The notes under the pieces were generated by a model. That model was given only the letters and a program-made list of their open reading frames with translations, did no database searches and had not been told where the DNA came from. A program made the translations under genes and the position numbers. From Actinomycetes bacterium (lineage in GTDB: Bacteria > Actinomycetota > Coriobacteriia > Coriobacteriales > Eggerthellaceae), in the NCBI GenBank assembly GCA_023395755.1, contig JAEWYG010000130.1:1-20897 (forward strand): a DNA stretch of 20,897 bases, written 5' to 3'. Of this stretch, positions 1-7,660 are shown in pieces. Numbering within the stretch: position 1 is the stretch's first letter; the number at the start of each line of letters is the position of its first letter.

Positions 1-286
1 GTATATCCCTATTGGTGAGGGTGGATCTGCTATCGCGTACGGTAACTTCATCAACGCTGTTATTCAGTTCTTCATCATTGCGCTGGTTGTATTCCTCGTC
101 GTAAAGGCCATGAACAAAGCACGTACCTTAACAAGCCGCGGTGAGATTATCGAAGAGAAGAAAGCTCCCCGCTGTCCTTACTGTCTCGAAGAAGTTGCAG
201 AAGGCGCTACACGCTGCCCCCATTGTACCGCCGAGCTGCCTGAAGCCGCCCGATCCACCGTGGCATCAGCGCAGCCGGTTAAATAG
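1..286 (+). CDS. mscL: Large-conductance mechanosensitive channel MscL, 3' end, with C-terminal zinc ribbon
   Basis: The partial reading frame starts at base 2, already open at the window edge, and ends at TAG 284-286, giving 94 residues. It begins in the periplasmic loop and second membrane helix of MscL: the pattern IAYGNFINAVIQFFIIALVV followed by a basic FLVVKAMNKAR is characteristic of the family. MscL forms a homopentameric membrane pore that opens under tension during hypo-osmotic shock. After the usual cytoplasmic helix region the chain carries two CxxC pairs (CPYC about residue 57, CPHC about residue 71), a zinc-ribbon-like tail that classical MscL lacks. The gene is followed at once by a hairpin that can serve as its terminator, and it converges on the LuxR gene with one base between the stops. 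Family assignment is secure; the role of the ribbon is unknown. Confidence 0.93.
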   Translation, partial: YIPIGEGGSAIAYGNFINAVIQFFIIALVVFLVVKAMNKARTLTSRGEIIEEKKAPRCPYCLEEVAEGATRCPHCTAELPEAARSTVASAQPVK

Positions 287-287
287 C

Positions 288-1775
288 CTAAGTGCTCTCG
301 ATGGGAATTGAGAGCACTTCTTCTTCAGTCGAGAACATCTTTTCTTGCTTTGCCACAAATGCCCTTAAATCACTCTCCGAATGCAGATCAAGCTTTCCAT
401 ATAAGTTATGCAGATGGGTCTTAATAGTATTGGGAGTAATGAACAACTCCTCAGAGATAGCCTTGCGCGTCTTTCCCATCACAATGCTGTACATAATCTC
501 AAGCTCACGTTGTGTCAAACCGAAATCTTGAGCAATAATTTCGCAGCTGTGATAAGCATCAGTAGTCTCGCCCGGATCTCCCGGCCGAACAAACCCCCAC
601 CCTGTTTTCAAGTTCGCGCTGTTGGACAGCAAAAGACCCACAAGCATTACCAAAAAAGCTGCTACCCCAAAAAAGAAGGCAACTTCCTTCGCGCTAATCA
701 AATTCTGCAACGCCACACTTCCGATGACAACGCCCAACGCCCGTCCGATCATAAGAGCAGTGGAAGGACAAGATGCCACCCAAGTTGCGGGTTGATCGTT
801 GTTTTTAATTAGATACGAGCCCAAGCCCCAAAGGACTAAATCTAAATACAGAAAACCAGTCAGCTGTAACACTGCTGCGATCGCTGAAATATCAACAAAT
901 GCCCCAACAGAAAGGAGCCCTACACCTGCGAGAGGAAACCCTATCTGGTACACCGAACGATTAAAATCCATCTGCAGTACCAATACCACCAAAAACGCCA
1001 ACAAAGCCGCAAAAAAATATCCTACGGAGTCGAGAAATTGCCCAAAGAAACCCGAGAAACTTAAAAATCCCAACGGGATGCCCAATGCCAGCCCCTGGGT
1101 AAAAGAGGTGGTCATAAACCGATAAGGAATAAGAAGATTGTTCGTCGATTCGCGGTAAAGAACCTTCTGGTCGGGAAACGCTCTTTGTTTTGCAAAGAAA
1201 AACGCCAACACGATGAGCGTCGGAAACACAAACATTAAAACCCACACTATCGTTGAAGGTAGCAAAGCAATGCCGGCAGCCAACACTGCCGTGGCCAACG
1301 CCGAAGCAATGCCGTAGGTAAGCGTAGGAGTCATGCCCAACATACCGAACAAACGCCCTAGCTCAATATGTATTCCCATAAGACCTACGCCGAGCGAGGC
1401 AATTCCCAACCCTAATGTAACCATTCGGAGCGCCCCATTGGTAATGCCCGCATGCGTTTCCATGAACAGGAAGAACACTCCCAATGTCATGCTAATCACG
1501 AGGAACCATAAATAGCCAACTTTGTCGAAAACCCGTACTTTTTTAAATCCGAAGGCAAAGAACAAACATACCCCTGCGCACATCAACATGAACAAAACGA
1601 GCGTTGGAAGACTGCAGCCTCCCAGCTGAAATGTTCCAGGAAAAAGAAAGCTTTCCATAAACAGGAGTACTGCAAATGTTTTATAAACGGTAAAAACAAC
1701 AAAGAGCGAAGGGTACTTTCGCACCGCATGCGCAATTTTGCCCATCTCACTACGATGAACGCCCCCAGAATCCAT
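288..1775 (-). CDS. Membrane-bound LuxR-family transcriptional regulator (about 12 membrane spans + HTH)
   Basis: The 495-residue protein has a long hydrophobic N-terminal region with about 12 predicted membrane spans, resembling an MFS-like sensor, and a C-terminal LuxR DNA-binding domain at about residues 420-474 (LTQRELEIMYSIVMGKTRKA, then the recognition-helix segment TPNTIKTHLHNLYGKL). LuxR proteins of this architecture are abundant in Eggerthellaceae, where many sit beside respiratory reductases; their ligands are mostly unknown. I place the start at the second ATG of ATGATG (1775), because GGGGGAG lies five bases upstream; the frame is open to 1901 but that extension is Arg- and Ser-rich and lacks a ribosome site. 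It converges with mscL and diverges from the hairpin-rich region leading to another LuxR gene. DNA binding is confident; ligand and targets cannot be read from sequence. Confidence 0.88.
   Translation of the reverse strand: MDSGGVHRSEMGKIAHAVRKYPSLFVVFTVYKTFAVLLFMESFLFPGTFQLGGCSLPTLVLFMLMCAGVCLFFAFGFKKVRVFDKVGYLWFLVISMTLGVFFLFMETHAGITNGALRMVTLGLGIASLGVGLMGIHIELGRLFGMLGMTPTLTYGIASALATAVLAAGIALLPSTIVWVLMFVFPTLIVLAFFFAKQRAFPDQKVLYRESTNNLLIPYRFMTTSFTQGLALGIPLGFLSFSGFFGQFLDSVGYFFAALLAFLVVLVLQMDFNRSVYQIGFPLAGVGLLSVGAFVDISAIAAVLQLTGFLYLDLVLWGLGSYLIKNNDQPATWVASCPSTALMIGRALGVVIGSVALQNLISAKEVAFFFGVAAFLVMLVGLLLSNSANLKTGWGFVRPGDPGETTDAYHSCEIIAQDFGLTQRELEIMYSIVMGKTRKAISEELFITPNTIKTHLHNLYGKLDLHSESDLRAFVAKQEKMFSTEEEVLSIPIEST
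290..319 (+). terminator. Hairpin terminator of mscL, lying inside the 3' end of the convergent LuxR gene
   Basis: AAGTGCTCTC (290-299) and GAGAGCACTT (310-319) form a perfect 10-bp stem with a 10-base loop, followed on the plus strand by CTTCTTC. It sits four bases after the mscL stop and is read through as the last codons of the LuxR gene on the other strand. The T-tract is impure, so termination efficiency is uncertain. Confidence 0.65.
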
Positions 1776-2197
1776 CATGGCTCCCCCTGACGACTTTGCG
1801 TCCAGCCTTGAAGTACGCGCATGACGAGTGCTCGAGCAGAATACTCGGCATGTCCGTACGATAGTATAACTAATCCAAACTAAAATGAGTCTAATCCTCA
1901 TGGGGTTAGATCTTTGTTTAAGCTAAACCACCTTGGAAGGAGCATAGCGTTTTATGAATAAAAATCGCATTATTTACTCCAGCACATGCGCAGCGTCCTT
2001 ATCCGAGGAAGGACACTTACGAGGAGGTGAAAGGGGGGAACGGACGCTAGCGTGAGCGATCACTGCGCTGATCGAACGATTCGAAGCCAAAGTTTCGCAG
2101 AAGCGAAAACCGAGGTGTCACCCCCTGTTCTCCCTTCGGGTCGCTCCCGGAGGGAGAACATCCATGAGCATCTTCCTGACGAAGGGAACCGCTGTCC
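1776..2197. other. Divergent intergenic region of about 420 bases, rich in hairpins
   Basis: This region separates the membrane LuxR gene from the small LuxR gene. It contains several inverted repeats: AGCGTCC (1992-1998) with GGACGCT (2042-2048), an alternative nested GTCCTT/AAGGAC, CGATCA/TGATCG near 2056-2073, TTTCGC-AGAA-GCGAAA near 2094-2109, and a 14-bp stem at 2127-2159. It also holds two short open frames overlapping by four bases: 1954-2055 (33 codons, preceded by AAGGAG) and 2052-2201 (49 codons, GTG start), the latter overlapping the LuxR ATG at 2198. Neither peptide resembles a protein I know. The region may be a structured leader, a small RNA or decayed coding sequence. Confidence 0.5.
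2127..2159 (+). other. Strong 14-bp hairpin upstream of the small LuxR gene
   Basis: GTTCTCCCTTCGGG (2127-2140) pairs with CCCGGAGGGAGAAC (2146-2159) around the loop TCGCT, with one T-G wobble. No T-tract follows, so a simple terminator is unlikely. GGAGGG in the 3' arm could act as a ribosome site for an ATG at 2164, so the stem could hide it. It lies 38 bases before the LuxR start at 2198. Confidence 0.6.
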
Positions 2198-2578
2198 ATG
2201 AAACGTTCCGTACCGACACAAGGATCTGACCGTTATCTGGATTTCATGAGTGCACAAGGCCTCTGCTTCCGCATGCAAGTAATGGACGATCCGGCCGATG
2301 CGTACTCGTTCACCGTTCGTGTAACTCCGCTAACTTCGCAAGACGAAGTCATAGAGGATATTCCCCTTATCGAAACCCCTAATCATTTTTCTGTTCTTAC
2401 CGCACGCGAGCGCGACGTAGCCCTGCTTGTTTCCAAGGGATTCACCAATGAACAGATAGCAACCAGGTTATGCGTCAGTCTTTCCACCGTGAAGTCCCAC
2501 CTCCAAAACATTTTCGCCAAAGAACACGTAGCCAATCGCACCGCCCTTGTTTGCCTTCTTCACGGAACAACTCACTAA
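2198..2578 (+). CDS. Small LuxR-type helix-turn-helix protein (possibly a truncated regulator)
   Basis: This 126-residue protein is mostly a LuxR/GerE DNA-binding domain at about residues 67-122, with LTARERDVALLVSKGFTNEQ and the recognition segment LSTVKSHLQNIF. The 60 residues before it do not show a complete receiver, PAS or autoinducer domain; segment 20-45 could be the last strands of a PAS-like fold. Most LuxR regulators are 200 residues or longer, so this is either a minimal stand-alone regulator or the remnant of a longer one. The ATG at 2198 overlaps the stop of a 49-codon frame (ATGA), and its ribosome site (GAAGGGA, about 10 bases upstream) is weak; ATG 2246 is an alternative. A strong hairpin follows downstream. 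The DNA-binding call is firm; target and signal are unknown. Confidence 0.65.
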   Translation: MKRSVPTQGSDRYLDFMSAQGLCFRMQVMDDPADAYSFTVRVTPLTSQDEVIEDIPLIETPNHFSVLTARERDVALLVSKGFTNEQIATRLCVSLSTVKSHLQNIFAKEHVANRTALVCLLHGTTH

Positions 2579-2693
2579 GCAGCAACGCTTCCTCTCTGCA
2601 CTTTACCCCGCGTCTTCCCCTTCAATGAAGCCTGTCTTCTTCTCCCTTCCGCGCTCTGAGCGAAAGAGTGCCTATCTGCCCAGCAAAACTAGG

Positions 2694-2728
2694 AGCCCCT
2701 GCTACCGGGGGGGGTGGCAGCAGGGGCT
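2694..2728. terminator. Bidirectional hairpin terminator between convergent genes
   Basis: AGCCCCTGCT (2694-2703) and AGCAGGGGCT (2719-2728) form a perfect 10-bp stem around a G-rich loop. TTT follows on the plus strand, and TTTT follows a few bases past the stem on the minus strand. It lies between the small LuxR gene and the stop of the membrane-protein gene at 2779, so it probably serves both. Confidence 0.75.
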
Positions 2729-2778
2729 TTACGGGGATAGGATAAGTCTCACTCCAATACGGTGCGCTTCCTGGCTAT

Positions 2779-3978
2779 CTACACCACCAGGGGCACCATT
2801 ACATACATGACAAAGAACGACCATGCAATGCATACCGTAAATATAGCCAACTGAATCAAACAGATAGGATGATAGGTTCCCTTAAAGTGGAACACCTTGA
2901 ATACCCAATCGACCAGCGGCGCAAACACTATCGCGCCAATAAGGATAGTTGGGATAACAATAGCCCAGCTCGGCGGATAAGTGCTCACCACCGCCGACAC
3001 AAACACCACCCCAGCAAAGGTAAAGGCCATGCCGGTTTTCTTCCATCGTGGGTACCAGATAAGAATAGCCAACGCAGCAGTTACCACCTGAGCCATAATG
3101 AGTAAGGGGAAATTACCAGAGCCGTAAGCCGGATGCAGCGGATTCATCACCCACGAAACAATGCCCCCCACATACATGCCGATGGTCGCCCAAGAGCTAC
3201 CCCAAATGGTCAACTGACCAATATCGCCAAACACCTGATGAACAAAAAACTTGCTCGATACCTGCGATGTTGCCGGATTCTCACCTGCGGGAGGCGCAGG
3301 AATAGTCATCCAAGGCATAAGGCGAAACAGCAGAGAACACAACGGCACAATAATAGCCACACCGATAGACACCGCCACAAACAACGGCAGACCCAAGGGG
3401 GCAATAATGCCGTAAAGTAGGGCAAAGCAGACCGGACACGTAACAAGCGTTCCCACGATAAGAGAAGTGGCAACCTTTTTAATGTCGGACCCATAAAAGA
3501 TAACAAAAACTTGTACGGTCAGAACCACAGCGAACGTAGGTATCCAGCCGCTCGCAAACATGCCACCGTAAATAAGTTGACCCAAAATAAGAGCCAGAGC
3601 TGTGGTTACGAACATAGTTGTGAAAATACGACCATTACCAGCCACGCCAGTGCCGGCATGGGGCGAACGTTTACGCTCGAGGGCAGCGGCCACAAAGCCC
3701 ATGATAATCATACCAATCGTAGCTGGAAGAGCCGCAATGAACGAGCCTTCTGTCCAGTCGGCAAAGAACCACGCCACGCGATAGAATGGCGAACCCTCAA
3801 TACAGCCGGTCATCATAGCGCCGAAGCTATAAATAAAATCGTTGTTTATTAACATTGGTTGAATAAATGTCATCAGCGCGTACAGAGCGATAGCGCTAAC
3901 AACTGTTATGCAAAATGCAGGAAGTATCTCTTTGCGCGAACAGACAGAAGCCTTATCGATAGACTCTTCAGTCACCAT
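2779..3978 (-). CDS. Polytopic membrane protein of unknown family, about 11-12 membrane spans
   Basis: The predicted protein is about 399 residues and almost entirely hydrophobic segments, with roughly 11-12 membrane helices; examples are WTEGSFIAALPATIGMIIMG, IFTTMFVTTALALILGQLIY and WAIVIPTILIGAIVFAPLVD. I do not recognise the family, and no catalytic or ATP-binding motif is visible. A long proline-containing loop (PAPPAGENPATSQ) splits it into two halves. The frame is open upstream to 4212, but ATG 3978 has GGAAGAGG eight bases before it; GTG 4011 (AGAAGG upstream) and ATG 3996 (no ribosome site) are alternatives. The upstream extension is polar and contains a cluster CFACC, so a real N-terminal extension cannot be excluded. 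It is divergent from an amidohydrolase, which makes a transport partner role plausible but only inferred. Confidence 0.72.
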   Translation of the reverse strand: MVTEESIDKASVCSRKEILPAFCITVVSAIALYALMTFIQPMLINNDFIYSFGAMMTGCIEGSPFYRVAWFFADWTEGSFIAALPATIGMIIMGFVAAALERKRSPHAGTGVAGNGRIFTTMFVTTALALILGQLIYGGMFASGWIPTFAVVLTVQVFVIFYGSDIKKVATSLIVGTLVTCPVCFALLYGIIAPLGLPLFVAVSIGVAIIVPLCSLLFRLMPWMTIPAPPAGENPATSQVSSKFFVHQVFGDIGQLTIWGSSWATIGMYVGGIVSWVMNPLHPAYGSGNFPLLIMAQVVTAALAILIWYPRWKKTGMAFTFAGVVFVSAVVSTYPPSWAIVIPTILIGAIVFAPLVDWVFKVFHFKGTYHPICLIQLAIFTVCIAWSFFVMYVMVPLVV

Positions 3979-4377
3979 CGATCCAGCCTCTTCCATAAGA
4001 GTATCTACCACGGTAACACCTTCTCTCGTGCTCTCAATTGAATACGCAGCGCAACAAGCAAAGCAGCCCCACTCCTCAGGGGGAGCTATTTCGTCCGTGC
4101 GCTTTTGAACTACCGAGGAAGGATTAATGCGATCATCATACCCAACACCTCCCCTTGATGGGAATCGGCCGAAAGTACGATAATCCAACCGATATATCAT
4201 CCTTTTAGCCACTGGCGACTCTTGCCAGTTTTCTCGTATTCTAAGCGGCGGGATGGCACATCAGGTTTCAAGGAGTTTCTTTAAGTTTTGCCCGCTTGCG
4301 CGGTTAGCGATCCGCGCAAAGGCATACCCAACTCTTCGCTTCTGCGCGGTAATGACGACTGAAGAGGAGGCACTACT
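3979..4377. promoter_or_regulatory. Divergent promoter region between membrane-protein and amidohydrolase genes
   Basis: These 399 bases hold the upstream signals for both genes, if the membrane protein starts at 3978. On the minus strand TATGAT (4135-4140 on the plus strand reads ATCATA) is a possible -10 element without a convincing -35. ACTGGC (4211-4216) and GCCAGT (4224-4229) form a six-bp hairpin followed by TTTCT on the plus strand. GAGGAGG at about 4364-4370 is the ribosome site of the amidohydrolase. No clear regulator operator is visible. Confidence 0.4.
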
Positions 4378-6051
4378 ATGAGCACGTGGTATCCTGAGGC
4401 TGATCTGGTTATAAAGCATCCAAAAATTTATACCGTTGCTATCACCTGCGACGAAGTCAAGGCCGGTAAGACCAACTTCCCCATCATCGCAGACGGAGGC
4501 GTAGCCGCCAAGGATGGTAAAATCATTGCGGTAGGCACCGCCGCCGATATGGACCAGTATGTTGGCGCTCACACTGAAATCATCGATGCTTCCGGCAAAA
4601 TCCTTACTCCCGGCTTCGTCGAGTGTCACATGCACTGCAAGTGGACCGGCGAGCAAATGCTTAATCTCGATTTCAACGGCGTAACAAGCCGCCAAGCCAT
4701 TATTGACGCCCTCAAAGAAAAAGTTGCAAACACCCCTCCCGGCGTATGGATCGAGGGCGACGGCTGGAACGAGCTTATCTGGGAAGACAGCCAAGAGCTT
4801 ATTACGCGTCGTGAGCTTGACGAAATTGCCCCAAATAATCCAGTCTTCCTGTTGCACATGACGGTGCATACTATCGCTGCAAACTCGCTTGCACTCGAAG
4901 CATGCGGATACACCAAAGATACGCCGCAACCTGAGGGTGCCGAAATCGGACATTACGACGATGGGGAACTCAACGGCATTCTGTACGAAAATGGCGCACT
5001 ACAGCCCATGTTGAAAGCAAAACCTCCGCTGACCGACGCTCAACACCTTGAGAGCCTCGAGCTTATCGGACAGCGTCTCAATTCGTTCGGCGTCACCAGC
5101 GCCATTGATGCCAACCTCAACTACAAGCAAATGCACATTTACAATGAGGCGAAGAAGCAGGATAAACTCACGTATCGCGCTAACCTTATGTTCTATCTTG
5201 ACCCGCAGTTTGGCTCTTTCGAGGATAATTTGCGCCGCCTCGAAGAAATGGATTGCGTTACCGGCTTTGGCGACAACATGCTCAAACTAAACGGCTGCAA
5301 GGTAACGCTTGACGGCATAACCGCTGCCGGTACCGCAGCCATGAAGCGCCGCGAATACCGTCAACGTCCAGGCTACTACGGCGACACTATTTACACACAA
5401 GAAGAGATCGATGCCCTTGTGTGTAAAGCAACCGAGCTCGGCTGGCAATTCGGTATCCACACCATCGGCGACATGAGCGAAGATCGCGCTCTGCACGCCT
5501 TCCAGGAGGCGAATAAGATTCGTCCCGTCAAGGAGTTGCGCCACTATCTTATTCACTATCAACTGCCTTACGAAGACCAGTGGCCCATCATGCAAGAACT
5601 GGGAGTGGGCGTATGCTTACAGCCCACAATTGTTGCCCAGATGGGCGAGGAGCCGCTGTTCTGGCCTGAACAAGTCGAGCGCTTCCAGTCGCCAGGCCTC
5701 ATGTTTGCAAACGGCATCATTGCTGGTGGCAGCTCCGACTCACCCGTCGTTTCCTGCAACCCACTACTGGGTATGTACTACGCTATCACACGCCTCGACG
5801 AAACTACCGGCAAGGTACTCTCCAAGGGCGATGAGTCAAAGATCACCCCCATCCAGGCGCTTATCATGTACACGAAGAACTCAGCATTCTTCAGTCACGA
5901 CGACGACAAGATGGGCTCAGTAGAGGTGGGCAACTGGGCCGACTTTGCTATTCTGGAAGACGATTGTTTCGCTTCCGACGATCCAACTGATATCCGCGAT
6001 GCGAAAGTTACCAAAACCATCCTCGGCGGCAAGGTAGTGTACGAGGTCTAA
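4378..6051 (+). CDS. Metal-dependent amidohydrolase, YtcJ-like (Amidohydro_3 type)
   Basis: The 557-residue protein matches the length and layout of the YtcJ-like branch of the amidohydrolase superfamily. The N-terminal beta-strand region leads into GFVECHMHCKW at 79-89, where H84 and H86 are the metal-binding HxH pair (the usual form is GFIDSHxH). The later motif FGIHTIGDMSEDRAL supplies another metal histidine and GD, and GGSSDSPVVSCNPLLGMYYA carries the conserved aspartate near the C terminus, as in YtcJ relatives. These enzymes hydrolyse amide or other C-N bonds; the substrate cannot be inferred. The start ATG 4378 has GAGGAGG seven bases upstream. No signal peptide is seen, so it is cytoplasmic. 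The gene stands alone, divergent from a membrane protein that could import the substrate, and ends at a strong terminator. Confidence 0.88.
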   Translation: MSTWYPEADLVIKHPKIYTVAITCDEVKAGKTNFPIIADGGVAAKDGKIIAVGTAADMDQYVGAHTEIIDASGKILTPGFVECHMHCKWTGEQMLNLDFNGVTSRQAIIDALKEKVANTPPGVWIEGDGWNELIWEDSQELITRRELDEIAPNNPVFLLHMTVHTIAANSLALEACGYTKDTPQPEGAEIGHYDDGELNGILYENGALQPMLKAKPPLTDAQHLESLELIGQRLNSFGVTSAIDANLNYKQMHIYNEAKKQDKLTYRANLMFYLDPQFGSFEDNLRRLEEMDCVTGFGDNMLKLNGCKVTLDGITAAGTAAMKRREYRQRPGYYGDTIYTQEEIDALVCKATELGWQFGIHTIGDMSEDRALHAFQEANKIRPVKELRHYLIHYQLPYEDQWPIMQELGVGVCLQPTIVAQMGEEPLFWPEQVERFQSPGLMFANGIIAGGSSDSPVVSCNPLLGMYYAITRLDETTGKVLSKGDESKITPIQALIMYTKNSAFFSHDDDKMGSVEVGNWADFAILEDDCFASDDPTDIRDAKVTKTILGGKVVYEV

Positions 6052-6075
6052 AGTTTTTGCAGCATATGCTTGTAC

Positions 6076-6119
6076 GCGAGGCGCTCCGACCACAGAGCAG
6101 TCGGGGCGCCTCGCCTTTT
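6076..6119 (+). terminator. Strong intrinsic terminator of the amidohydrolase gene
   Basis: GCGAGGCGCTCCGAC (6076-6090) pairs with GTCGGGGCGCCTCGC (6100-6114) over 15 positions with one T-G wobble, and CTTTT follows. It is a textbook intrinsic terminator 25 bases after the stop. Confidence 0.92.
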
Positions 6120-6135
6120 GCGACCAAAATTTCGC

Positions 6136-6141
6136 TATACT
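6136..6141 (+). promoter_or_regulatory. Candidate -10 element of the serpin promoter
   Basis: TATACT at 6136-6141 matches the sigma-70 -10 consensus at five of six positions, about 89 bases before the serpin ATG. The best -35 (CTTTTG, 6114-6119, spacing 16) is poor and overlaps the preceding terminator, so confidence is limited. Confidence 0.35.
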
Positions 6142-6229
6142 GCAATCAGAACCTATCCGCGCATTCGTACAAAACGCACCTATTATCAACTTTCCCCGAT
6201 ACCGGCTTGCGGGCCGTAAAGGAGATCTC

Positions 6230-7567
6230 ATGACCATTCGTCCGACCAAGATGGCCCTCACCATCTGCCTTGCCGGAACATTGGCCCTCGCTGGCTGCGC
6301 TACGGGCACTCAAAGCTCGCCCGGCTCCCAAGCTTCCCTAAGCAGCACTTACGCCGTCGCACAACCAGTTATCCCGGAGAAAATTACCGAAGACAATTCG
6401 GAAGCATGGCTAAAAGTGGTGGATGAAAACCCGCTGGACGAAGCGTTTCTCGCCTCGCTTTCTGCATTCTCTTACCGCACGGCCGCAGCCGTACTAAGCC
6501 AAGATACCGAAGGGGTTGCGATACAAGATGCCAAAAATGCCACGTATTCGCCGGTAAGTCTTTATTTTGCGTTAGCGATGGCCACTCAAGGCGCATCGGG
6601 CGATACCGCCCGACAAATGAACACCTTATTGGGTGCACCCGACCCTGCCGCCGCGCCACAAGAGTGCGGCAACTTATTCCGCGTGCTGGCAAGCGACCCC
6701 TACACCACCATGCAATTAGCGAACTCCCTCTGGATGTCCGACCGCGACACGTTCGAACAAGGCTTCATCGACACGGCAACGCAGCAGTTTTACGCCACCC
6801 CATTCTCGGTTTCTTTCGGTACACCCGAGGCCGATGCCGCGCTGGCCGATTGGATTGCTCTGAATACAAACGACACCCTTAAGCCAGAAATACAAACTTC
6901 CGCCAATCAGCTGCTTGCCCTCATTAACACCGTATATTTTAAGAACGGCTGGGCGAGCCCCTTTGACATCCAAAACACCTTGGACGATACGTTTCATACG
7001 ACAGCCAGTGATATCACTGCCTCATTCATGACGCAGCATTTCGACAATCCGCGCGAGTACAAGGAAACCGCTCTTTATGCTCGTGCTAGTCTCGACTTCG
7101 CAGGAGGTGCCACCATGACTTTTGTGCTACCATCCGAAGGAGCGACTCCTGCCGACCTACTGGCTAACGAAACGCTACTGATGGAAGCATTTACCTCCAC
7201 ATCCAACACCCTTGCTCGCATAAATTTTACCCTGCCCAAAACCACCTTCGATAGCTCGTTTGACCTAATTGAACCCCTGAAGCAACTCGGTATGACCATT
7301 CCGTTCTCAGACCAAGCCAACTTCTCAAACCTTACCTCCACCCCCGCTTTTATATCGTCGGTAGAACAAGAAAGTCACATTAGCTGGGACGAGAATGGTG
7401 CTGAAGCCAGCGCCTACACCAACATAGGTATTTCGAAAATGTCCCTCATGCCCGAAAACGTGCCCGAAGTCGATTTTAAGTTGAATCGCCCCTTCCTCTT
7501 CGCCATTACCTCAGCGCAGGGAGTACCTCTCTTCATTGGTGTGTGCGAGAATCCAGTAGCCTCATAG
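6230..7567 (+). CDS. Serpin-family serine protease inhibitor, predicted lipoprotein
   Basis: The 445-residue protein begins with a lipoprotein signal: basic MTIRPTK, a hydrophobic stretch and the lipobox LAGC with C23 as lipid anchor. The rest is a serpin: NATYSPVSLYFALAMATQGA is the helix-B region, NTVYFKNGWASPF the conserved NxxYFKxxW core, and FKLNRPFLFAI (416-426) fits the PROSITE serpin signature. The reactive loop hinge is E388-NGAEASAY, with small residues at P14-P10 as in inhibitory serpins. By alignment to alpha-1-antitrypsin the scissile bond may be M404-S405, which would suit elastase- or chymotrypsin-like proteases; the loop is longer than usual, so this is tentative. Serpins trap proteases irreversibly. 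A surface-anchored one suggests defence against host or microbial proteases. AAAGGAGA lies four bases before the ATG. A monocistronic gene appears likely. Confidence 0.93.
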   Translation: MTIRPTKMALTICLAGTLALAGCATGTQSSPGSQASLSSTYAVAQPVIPEKITEDNSEAWLKVVDENPLDEAFLASLSAFSYRTAAAVLSQDTEGVAIQDAKNATYSPVSLYFALAMATQGASGDTARQMNTLLGAPDPAAAPQECGNLFRVLASDPYTTMQLANSLWMSDRDTFEQGFIDTATQQFYATPFSVSFGTPEADAALADWIALNTNDTLKPEIQTSANQLLALINTVYFKNGWASPFDIQNTLDDTFHTTASDITASFMTQHFDNPREYKETALYARASLDFAGGATMTFVLPSEGATPADLLANETLLMEAFTSTSNTLARINFTLPKTTFDSSFDLIEPLKQLGMTIPFSDQANFSNLTSTPAFISSVEQESHISWDENGAEASAYTNIGISKMSLMPENVPEVDFKLNRPFLFAITSAQGVPLFIGVCENPVAS

Positions 7568-7598
7568 GGTCTTGGCATAACATACCCCTGTAGTAACG

Positions 7599-7610
7599 TT
7601 GTCATTACAA
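7599..7610. promoter_or_regulatory. TTGT-N4-ACAA palindrome, candidate GntR operator
   Basis: TTGTCATTACAA at 7599-7610 is a near-symmetric site of the TTGT-Nx-ACAA kind reported for several FCD-type GntR regulators. It lies 51 bases upstream of the GntR start, so autoregulation is plausible. Only position and symmetry support it. Confidence 0.35.
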
Positions 7611-7660
7611 ACAGCATTACAGTTGATCTACGTGAGAAAATTAACCTATTCGAGGAAACC

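Noticed and set aside
2060..2278. Minus-strand open frame of 72 codons across the hairpin-rich leader
   Set aside because: No ribosome site or recognisable domain; composition is dictated by the inverted repeats.
2706..2714. Long G-run as a possible G-quadruplex or phase-variable tract
   Set aside because: It is the loop of a convergent-gene terminator, outside any coding region, and has no further G-tracts of the right spacing.
4211..4229. Six-bp hairpin followed by TTTCT as an attenuator of the amidohydrolase
   Set aside because: The stem is too short and about 150 bases from the gene; no alternative pairing was found.
4261..4953. Minus-strand open frame of 230 codons inside the amidohydrolase gene
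   Set aside because: It lies antisense to a well-supported enzyme gene, has no family resemblance and reflects codon bias on the other strand.
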